Shown: one piece after another, positions 1 through 5,159 of the stretch
Position numbering within the stretch: the first letter of the stretch is position 1
How the letters are laid out: the number at the start of each line of letters is the position of its first letter
From: Elusimicrobia bacterium CG03_land_8_20_14_0_80_50_18
GTDB taxonomy: Bacteria > CG03
Length of the DNA stretch: 5,159 nucleotides
Direction: 5' to 3'
NCBI GenBank assembly: GCA_002780705.1
Contig: PEUP01000045.1
Span: 4,182-9,340, forward strand
The notes under the pieces: generated by a model
Databases searched by the model: none
What the model saw: only the letters and a program-made list of their open reading frames with translations
What the model was told of the DNA's origin: nothing
Program-made: the position numbers and the translations under genes

Positions 1-2
1 GC

Positions 3-1931
3 GCCTCCGGGCGCGTTCAGATGAGGAATATCAAAACAGGCATCGCGGACATATTCGCCAATTCGCTATTTGAGATAGATTACAGTTCAGGTTTTCGGAT
101 AAAAGGTAAGGCCGACGATGTCTTTGTCAACGCCCTTTACGCGCCTTTCAGTTATGATGTTTTGATAAGCTCGGAAAAGACCGTTTTTACCAGGCCGGAT
201 AGCGCTTCCGACGGAATACAGGGGGTGTGGACATCCGCGGGCGGCGCATGGGAGATTTTCACCGGAGGCAGCCGGCTCTCCGCGCGTTGGGATCCCCGCG
301 GAGACTGGGCGCTGGAATCCGCCGCCGTGGGCATTGAGAAGCTCCTTAAACTGCTCAATTCGGACATAGAGGCCTTCGGGGACACACAGATGTCTCTGGC
401 CGGTTCGGGGAAGAACTTTAAATTATCTTTTGACGCGCCGGATATTTATGCCGGAGCGAAGTTCAGCGCCAAAGGCGGTGTCTCTTATGACGGCGATTTT
501 GTTTATCCCGATGTGCGTATCGCCGCTGCGGAGGGATTCATGCAGATAGAGGGTTACATAGCCGCGACCGCCGACCAGGTCAACAGGGCATCTCTCACGG
601 CGGACAATGTGAAGATACCTGTTATACAGACCTCGTTCGGCGAGATCAGAAATTTTTCCGCTTCGGGTAAGATCACAGCCGGCGGCACTTACGGGATGCC
701 GCAGATAGAAGGAAAAATAAATTCCGCCTTCAGATTGAAGCACAGGGATTATCCGGAAAGCGTGGCCCTGTCTCTTGAGGCCGCGGCCCGCGGCGGAAAA
801 ATTCTCATCTCTTCCGACGGCACGGTCAAAGGCGCTGATTTCAGGCTCACGGGAGAGGCGCAGCTCGCTTCCGGCGGGCTGAAGAATTACAGCCTGCATC
901 TGCAATTGCCCGAGAAGGGGGTGCCCGTCGTCGTGCCCGGTCTTTTAATAGAAAGAAAAAAAGCGCTCAGATATATTTTAGGCGCCGCTCCCTCCTACGG
1001 CAAAATTTCCGGTCATCTCACTCTCGCGGACGATGGGGAGAATGTTTCAGTTGAAGGCCGGCTGAAAATAAAAGACGCCCGTTTTTCATATCAACGGGAC
1101 AGCTTGAAATCCGCTTCCGGGCCCGTGCCGAATATGGATGTGACGCTTGTGTTCGAGCAGAATGTGGAATGGATATCGGATAGATTCACAGCTGATATCT
1201 ACGGTTCCTTAAACATCAAAGGCGCGCCTTACGAAGTGAACGGGAAGCTCTCCAGCAACCGCGGACGACTCACCTATCTGGGTAAAAAGCTTGACATAGA
1301 CTTTGCCGAAATAGACATCGCTAAAAATAAAATATTCCTCACCCTGCAGGCCGAGGCCGCTGTCAGCAGAAAAAATCCCGACCCGCCCTTCGACGCCGTT
1401 CAGGACACAATAAGGGTGGATATCCGGCATTCTCCTCTGGAGTCGCTGGACATCAATCTCGCCTCAAAAGATTTTTCAGACAAAACCAGCGGAGAGCAGG
1501 CCTATCAGATGATCACGGGCGTTCCTTCGGCCGCGCCGGGCGATCTTGAATTCATGAGGAGGGAAATAGCCAAGGTCATAGACTCCTCTATCATCAATCC
1601 GTTTTTCTCCGAGATATTCAGAGAAACCGGCCTCGTTGACGATGTGAGGCTTGACGCGTCGGCCATGACCTCGCGGGCCGCCGCCGGAAACAAGCTGGAC
1701 GGGCTTGATGCCCCGGAGAGCATGAATTTATATATGGGCAAATCTTTTGGTAGAATGTATCTCGGATATAATATGGAGTTCATGAGGGATACATCCTCGC
1801 TCCAGCTGTTCCGCGGTTTTGAGATCATATACCGCATAAAGGGAGACAACATCCTCCGCGCGGTTTATCAGCCGGACGAGAACGGCGACAGCAGGAGATA
1901 TCTGGGGGTTGAGAGAAGGATACGGTTTTAG
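3..1931 (+). CDS. TamB-like (DUF490 family) envelope protein, C-terminal part, 5' end outside window
   Basis: The reading frame is open to the left window edge, and the first ATG (position 21) has no Shine-Dalgarno sequence, so the true start lies upstream. TamB-family proteins usually exceed 1000 residues; 636 follow that ATG. They are rich in short alternating polar/hydrophobic strands, as expected for the beta-taco groove of TamB/AsmA-like proteins. Counting from the ATG, the run starting near N381 (NVEWISDRF), continuing through GSLNIKGAP to GRLTYLGKKLDIDF (415-428), matches the TamB C-terminal pattern in which a repeated 'rGtytflGr.f.i..g.i.f' segment precedes the last strands. The tail has barrel-like strands (GKSFGRMYLGYNMEF) and ends in RIRF with a terminal Phe. 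Known family role: a periplasm-spanning protein, anchored in the inner membrane, for phospholipid transport or outer-membrane protein assembly. The assignment rests on pattern and composition, not on a catalytic motif. Confidence 0.78.
   Translation, partial: ASGRVQMRNIKTGIADIFANSLFEIDYSSGFRIKGKADDVFVNALYAPFSYDVLISSEKTVFTRPDSASDGIQGVWTSAGGAWEIFTGGSRLSARWDPRGDWALESAAVGIEKLLKLLNSDIEAFGDTQMSLAGSGKNFKLSFDAPDIYAGAKFSAKGGVSYDGDFVYPDVRIAAAEGFMQIEGYIAATADQVNRASLTADNVKIPVIQTSFGEIRNFSASGKITAGGTYGMPQIEGKINSAFRLKHRDYPESVALSLEAAARGGKILISSDGTVKGADFRLTGEAQLASGGLKNYSLHLQLPEKGVPVVVPGLLIERKKALRYILGAAPSYGKISGHLTLADDGENVSVEGRLKIKDARFSYQRDSLKSASGPVPNMDVTLVFEQNVEWISDRFTADIYGSLNIKGAPYEVNGKLSSNRGRLTYLGKKLDIDFAEIDIAKNKIFLTLQAEAAVSRKNPDPPFDAVQDTIRVDIRHSPLESLDINLASKDFSDKTSGEQAYQMITGVPSAAPGDLEFMRREIAKVIDSSIINPFFSEIFRETGLVDDVRLDASAMTSRAAAGNKLDGLDAPESMNLYMGKSFGRMYLGYNMEFMRDTSSLQLFRGFEIIYRIKGDNILRAVYQPDENGDSRRYLGVERRIRF
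1914..1920 (+). promoter_or_regulatory. Ribosome binding site for the SNase-like gene
   Basis: AGAAGGA lies inside the last codons of the TamB-like gene, 12 nt before the ATG at 1933. It supports the ATG over an upstream in-frame TTG at 1909, which would sit before this site and add eight residues ahead of the lysine-rich N terminus. Confidence 0.55.
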
Positions 1932-1932
1932 A

Positions 1933-2415
1933 ATGAAAAAAAAGATATATGCAGCGGCTATTCTGACAGTCATTTCAGCGTCAGCTTTGTTTTTTTATTT
2001 TCATGACCGCTCAGCCGCTTTCAAAGTTTACGATGAATTCGGTATCGTGCGGCATCATTTCCCCTATATGAAATGGGATGCCTTTTCCTATATGTTTCAC
2101 GCGGAGGTGTCTGAAATACTGGATTACAAATCTTTCAGGACAAAAGGCGGAGACATTGTGACCCTTTGCGGGGCTTCGGCGCTCCGCGCGGCGGCCGCTA
2201 AAGAATTTCTGAAGAACAATGTCCACGGAAAGCCCGTGGTGGTTTCCGCCTGCGGCGCGGCGGAGGATTATTCCGGTATTATAAAATCTGTTGTCTTTTA
2301 CGACGGGGGCTCTAAATGCCTCAATAAGGAGCTCTATGACGCGGGCTTTATAGATGTGCAGATAAATAACGAGTATCTGGACGCGGATAAATGGTTCAAT
2401 GCTAAAACAGATTAA
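1933..2415 (+). CDS. Small membrane-anchored or exported protein with a degenerate staphylococcal-nuclease-like domain
   Basis: This 160-residue protein starts MKKK and has one hydrophobic segment (about 5-23), reading as an uncleaved N-terminal anchor or signal peptide; no lipobox is seen. Residues about 56-148 follow the layout of the SNase (thermonuclease) fold: a strand pair 'AEVSEILDYKSF...GGDIVTLCGASAL', a helix 'AAAAKEFLKNNVHGK', a strand 'PVVVSA', 'DYSGIIKSVVFYDGG', then 'LNKELYDAGF', the counterpart of the family's 'lN..Lv..Gla'. Against S. aureus nuclease, the positions of Arg35, Asp40, Glu43 and Asp21 appear as Val76, Ala81, Leu84 and Lys66, and Arg87 is not an Arg. Nuclease activity is therefore unlikely; a structural or binding role is inferred. 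Cysteines are at 79, 107 and 129. It starts 1 nt after the TamB-like stop and overlaps comM by 17 nt. The fold call is by eye; the protein may simply be an unrecognised exported protein. Confidence 0.55.
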   Translation: MKKKIYAAAILTVISASALFFYFHDRSAAFKVYDEFGIVRHHFPYMKWDAFSYMFHAEVSEILDYKSFRTKGGDIVTLCGASALRAAAAKEFLKNNVHGKPVVVSACGAAEDYSGIIKSVVFYDGGSKCLNKELYDAGFIDVQINNEYLDADKWFNAKTD

Positions 2416-3925
2416 GACCTTCTCGCTCTATGGTATAAAAGCGTGCATAGTCACGGCAGAAGTTGACATCGGCCGCGGTCTTCCGTCTGTGAATATAGTG
2501 GGACTCCCCGACACCTCGCTGAGAGAGGCGCGCGACCGCCTTCAATCAGCCATAAGAAATTCGGGTTTCAAAATGCCGAGAAGCAGAATACTGATAAATC
2601 TTTCGCCGGCTAATGTGAAAAAAGAGGGCACCCAGTTGGACCTTGCCATGGCGCTGGGGATACTCAGCGCCATGGGCGTGGTGAGATCGGATGATTGCGA
2701 GGAGGCTCTTTTCATCGGCGAGCTCTCGCTTTCGGGAAAGGTGAAACCCTGCGGAGGCATCATTCCCGCCATGCTGGAAGCGTCAAAGAAAAAAATCAGT
2801 AAGGTTTATCTTCCCGCCGGCTCCGAGCCCGAAGCCGCCACGGTGAGCGGCCCGGTTATTATAGGAGTGAAGAGCCTGGCCGAGCTCGTCAGCCACTTGA
2901 GGGGCGAAGAAAATATAGAGCCTTTTACGGGCTCACCCCGGCAAGTGAGGCCGGCGGCATATCCTGATTTTTCGGATGTGGAAGGCCAGAGTTTTGCCAA
3001 AAGAGCTTTGGAGGTGGCCGCCGCCGGGGGCCACAATGTTCTGATGATAGGCCCTCCGGGTTCCGGCAAGACCATGCTCGCTATGAGGCTGCCCGGGATA
3101 CTTCCTCCGATGACCGATGATGAGGCCAGGGAAGTGTCATGCGTGTATTCGGCCTGCAACCTGCTTAAAGAAGGAGAGGGACTGATGACAAAGCGCCCTT
3201 TCAGGTCGCCGCATCACACGATTTCTGATGTGGCCCTTGTCGGCGGCGGAGCGGCGGCCAGGCCCGGAGAAATCTCTCTCGCTCACAGGGGCATTCTTTT
3301 TCTTGACGAATTCCCTGAATTCAGCCGGAGGGCGCTGGAGGCCATGCGCGCCCCGATGGAAGACGGTCGTATCACTGTCTCCCGCGTGAGGGGGACCAGC
3401 ACTTTCCCGGCCGCTTTTATGCTTGTGGCGGCCATGAATCCCTGCCCCTGCGGTTATCACGGCCACCCCGCGAAAGAATGCGCCTGCACGCCCTACCGCA
3501 TAAAAAAATACAGGAGCCGCATTTCCGGCCCTATCATGGACAGAATAGACATACAGCTCGAGGTGTCGCCGGAACTCTCGGCCGATATCCATGCGGAAGA
3601 AAGCTCCGAGCCGTCGGAATCGCTTCGTTCGCGCGCCTCGGCGGCGAGGGCTCTTTCCCTCGGGCGGCTTAAGGGAAAGAAAGGTGTCTATTCAAACGCG
3701 CGGCTGGATACAACTGATATCAAAGCCTTCTGCTCCGTTACGCCGGAGGGCGCGAAATTGCTCCGCCGCGCCCGGGAGCAGTTTTCTATATCACGACGCG
3801 GCGCGGATAAAATTTTGAAAGTGTCGCGCAGTATCGCCGATCTGGCCGCAAGCGAAATAATTCTTGACGAACACATTGCCGAAGCCCTTCAGTATCGTCT
3901 CGATGAGGATAATCCCGGGGATTGA
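2399..3925 (+). CDS. comM: ComM/YifB family Mg-chelatase-like AAA+ ATPase
   Basis: The 508-residue length is close to that of H. influenzae ComM and E. coli YifB (just over 500). The N-terminal ChlI (Lon-C-like) domain shows 'GLPSVNIVGLPDTSLREARDR' features and 'INLSPANVKKEGTQLDLAMALGIL' (about 28-88). The AAA+ core has Walker A GPPGSGKT (218-225), the family signature RSPHHTIS (269-276), Walker B ILFLDE (299-304), a cysteine pair of motifs CPC...CAC (349-351 and 361-363), and RISGPIMDRID (374-384), which carries the likely arginine finger and sensor region. The C-terminal helical domain ends in 'IADLAASEIILDEHIAEALQYR', the normal family end, so the gene is complete. ComM is known as a hexameric helicase that promotes branch migration during integration of DNA taken up by natural transformation; YifB homologues also occur in bacteria not known to be competent. 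The start is the only plausible one: an in-frame stop lies at 2363. No good Shine-Dalgarno is visible, which suggests translational coupling to the overlapping upstream gene. Confidence 0.95.
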   Translation: MLKQIKTFSLYGIKACIVTAEVDIGRGLPSVNIVGLPDTSLREARDRLQSAIRNSGFKMPRSRILINLSPANVKKEGTQLDLAMALGILSAMGVVRSDDCEEALFIGELSLSGKVKPCGGIIPAMLEASKKKISKVYLPAGSEPEAATVSGPVIIGVKSLAELVSHLRGEENIEPFTGSPRQVRPAAYPDFSDVEGQSFAKRALEVAAAGGHNVLMIGPPGSGKTMLAMRLPGILPPMTDDEAREVSCVYSACNLLKEGEGLMTKRPFRSPHHTISDVALVGGGAAARPGEISLAHRGILFLDEFPEFSRRALEAMRAPMEDGRITVSRVRGTSTFPAAFMLVAAMNPCPCGYHGHPAKECACTPYRIKKYRSRISGPIMDRIDIQLEVSPELSADIHAEESSEPSESLRSRASAARALSLGRLKGKKGVYSNARLDTTDIKAFCSVTPEGAKLLRRAREQFSISRRGADKILKVSRSIADLAASEIILDEHIAEALQYRLDEDNPGD

Positions 3926-3929
3926 AGGA
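3924..3929 (+). promoter_or_regulatory. Ribosome binding site that sets the hflX start
   Basis: GAAGGA overlaps the comM stop codon and lies 7 nt before the ATG at 3937. An in-frame TTG at 3922 would give a protein five residues longer, but this site would then lie within its own first codons, so the ATG is preferred. Confidence 0.7.
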
Positions 3930-3936
3930 CAGACTC

Positions 3937-5022
3937 ATGGAAAAAGTTTTTTTGGCCGGAGTGAGAGTAAGGGAAAGGGGGCGCGGCCCCGAAAGAGGCA
4001 TTGAGGAGCTACGGCGGCTTGCCGACACCGCCGGCGGGACCATTGTCGGGGAAGCTGTTTTCAGGATAGACCGGCCCAACAGTGTTTTTTACATAGGCAA
4101 AGGCCAGGCGGAGTCGCTGGCGCAGCAGGCGGCGGACGCGGGCGCGGGGACTGTCATTTTTGATATAAATCTTAAACCCGGACAGCAGAGAAATCTGGAA
4201 ACGGCGCTCTCGCTGAAAGTCATAGACCGGACGCGTCTGATACTTGATATATTCGCCCGCTCGGCGCACACTCAGGACGGCCGCGACCAGGTGGATCTGG
4301 CCCAGTGCCAGTATCTTCTGCCGCGTCTGGCGGGAATGTGGACACATCTTGAACGCCAGCAGGGCGGGATAGGGCTGAGGGGCCCGGGAGAGCGGGAAAT
4401 TGAAACCGACCGCCGGAGGATAGAAAAGAGGATTTCGCTTTTGAAAAAACGGCTCGGGGATATCAAGAAAAGAAGAGGTATTCAGAGAAGCCGCCGTTTG
4501 AAATTAAACATTCCCGTGATAGCGCTCTGCGGCTATACGAATTCGGGCAAAACGACACTCCTTAACACGCTGACGAAATCGTCCGCCGTCGCTAAAGACA
4601 GGCTGTTCCAGACACTTCAGCCGATGACAAGAAGGGCTCGGATATTTGACAGGGATGTTCTTTTTGTGGACACCGTGGGATTTATCAATGATATACCGCC
4701 GCAGCTCATTAACGCTTTCCATTCAACTCTTGAGGAAATCGAACCCGCCTCCGCCGTGCTCATTGTGCTGGACGGCGCCGACCCCGATATTGGATTGCAC
4801 AGGAATGTCGTGGAGGAGACGCTCAAACAGCTGAAATTTGATGAGATACCCAGACTTTACGCCCTCAACAAATGTGATAAGCTCTATCCGGACGGCAGGG
4901 ATGCGGCGAGCGCGTCCTGTCCGGAGGATAAGCTCGGCGAGGGATACATTGAGATATCGGCTCTTCAGAAAATAGGTATAGAGGCCCTGAAGAGCGGAAT
5001 ATACGACATCCTCAAAAAATGA
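3937..5022 (+). CDS. hflX: HflX family ribosome-associated GTPase
   Basis: This 361-residue GTPase has the HflX order: an N-terminal domain with the 'FYIGKGQAESL' segment, the signature GLRGPGEREIETDRRR (146-161), a basic coiled linker (about 161-190), then a GTPase domain. G1 is GYTNSGKT (199-206), switch I/G2 is around T226 (TLQPMTRR, 226-233), G3 is DTVG (245-248), G4 is NKCD (311-314) and G5 is SA (341-342). HflX is known to bind 50S subunits and split or rescue stalled ribosomes, notably after heat or antibiotic stress. It is shorter than E. coli HflX (426 residues), mostly because it has a brief N terminus and stops soon after G5, so the extra C-terminal domain is missing, as in many bacterial HflX proteins. 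Switch I is atypical: most members read TLDPTTRR or similar, whereas Gln and Met replace the Asp and first Thr here. It follows comM by 11 nt and overlaps the next gene by 4 nt. Confidence 0.95.
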   Translation: MEKVFLAGVRVRERGRGPERGIEELRRLADTAGGTIVGEAVFRIDRPNSVFYIGKGQAESLAQQAADAGAGTVIFDINLKPGQQRNLETALSLKVIDRTRLILDIFARSAHTQDGRDQVDLAQCQYLLPRLAGMWTHLERQQGGIGLRGPGEREIETDRRRIEKRISLLKKRLGDIKKRRGIQRSRRLKLNIPVIALCGYTNSGKTTLLNTLTKSSAVAKDRLFQTLQPMTRRARIFDRDVLFVDTVGFINDIPPQLINAFHSTLEEIEPASAVLIVLDGADPDIGLHRNVVEETLKQLKFDEIPRLYALNKCDKLYPDGRDAASASCPEDKLGEGYIEISALQKIGIEALKSGIYDILKK

Positions 5023-5159
5023 AAATTATTTTTATAGGCAAACCCGGTGCTGGAAAAACGACGCTCTTTTCACGCCTGACCAAAAGGAAGACTTATTCCC
5101 GGCCGAAGGATGAGGCAAGCATCACCAGCGATTATCAGACGGGCGTTTTTGAGAGAGAC
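5019..5159 (+). CDS. P-loop NTPase, probably a GTPase (YchF-like?), N-terminal fragment cut by window end
   Basis: An ATG overlapping the hflX stop codon (ATGA) opens a frame that stays open to the right edge, giving 47 codons. The protein begins MKIIFIGKPGAGKTTLF, a beta strand running straight into a Walker A motif (GKPGAGKT, residues 7-14) with the 'TTLFSRLT' continuation typical of small TRAFAC GTPases. The next residues, including PKDE and a later 'GVFERD', loosely recall the YchF/DUF933 group, where a 'PD.R.D' segment follows a similar spacing. That subfamily call is weak because no G3 or G4 motif lies within the window. No Shine-Dalgarno is evident, so translation is probably coupled to hflX. 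The N-terminal position of the P-loop and absence of any upstream frame support this start. Confidence 0.8.
   Translation, partial: MKIIFIGKPGAGKTTLFSRLTKRKTYSRPKDEASITSDYQTGVFERD

Noticed and set aside
21..23. ATG as the true start of the TamB-like gene
   Set aside because: The frame is open back to the window edge, no ribosome binding site precedes it, there is no signal or membrane anchor after it, and the family is much longer.
423..905. Antisense open frame of 160 codons within the TamB-like gene
   Set aside because: It lies fully opposite a strongly supported coding region, has no recognisable domain and is the sort of shadow frame expected in GC-rich coding sequence.
2223..2239. Small inverted repeat (6-bp stem CCACGG/CCGTGG, 5-nt loop)
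   Set aside because: It sits in the middle of the SNase-like coding region with no U-tract after it, so it is neither a terminator nor a likely regulatory element; probably chance.
3137..3592. Antisense open frame of 151 codons opposite the comM AAA+ core
   Set aside because: It mirrors conserved ComM motifs on the other strand; its low-complexity Gly/Ala/Arg-rich product has no independent support.
3478..3818. Two + strand frames inside comM
   Set aside because: They overlap the ComM frame throughout, are Arg-rich and have no credible start signal; they are frame shadows.
3922..3936. TTG start for hflX, overlapping the comM stop by 4 nt
   Set aside because: The GAAGGA site at 3924-3929 is ideally spaced for the ATG at 3937 and would fall inside the coding sequence if the TTG were used.

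Overview
The window is a densely packed stretch of bacterial chromosome with every supported gene on the + strand. It looks moderately GC-rich by eye. It holds three full-length genes and two partial ones cut by the window edges: the C-terminal part of a TamB-like envelope protein, a small membrane-anchored protein with a degenerate staphylococcal-nuclease-like fold, a complete ComM/YifB AAA+ ATPase, a complete HflX GTPase, and the first 47 codons of another P-loop NTPase.

The TamB-like protein implies a diderm (Gram-negative) cell envelope. Nothing here fixes the taxon. The divergent sequences and the mix of genes would suit an uncultivated diderm lineage, but that is only an impression.

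Layout: 1-1931 TamB-like C-terminal part; 1933-2415 SNase-like pseudoenzyme; 2399-3925 comM; 3937-5022 hflX; 5019-5159 P-loop NTPase start. The junctions are a 1-nt gap, a 17-nt overlap, an 11-nt gap and a 4-nt ATGA overlap. I see no promoter, terminator, RNA gene, repeat array or mobile element, and no non-coding stretch longer than about a dozen bases. The simplest reading is one polycistronic transcript that starts upstream of the window and continues past its end.

Functionally the string is mixed: envelope lipid transport or outer-membrane assembly (TamB), DNA branch migration in transformation (ComM), and ribosome rescue or splitting (HflX) followed by a second small NTPase. I find no convincing new defence or mobile system. 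The item most worth a second look is the small gene at 1933-2415. Its pattern fits a secreted or anchored SNase domain, but every catalytic position I can align is replaced. Second is the unusual switch I sequence of the HflX protein.
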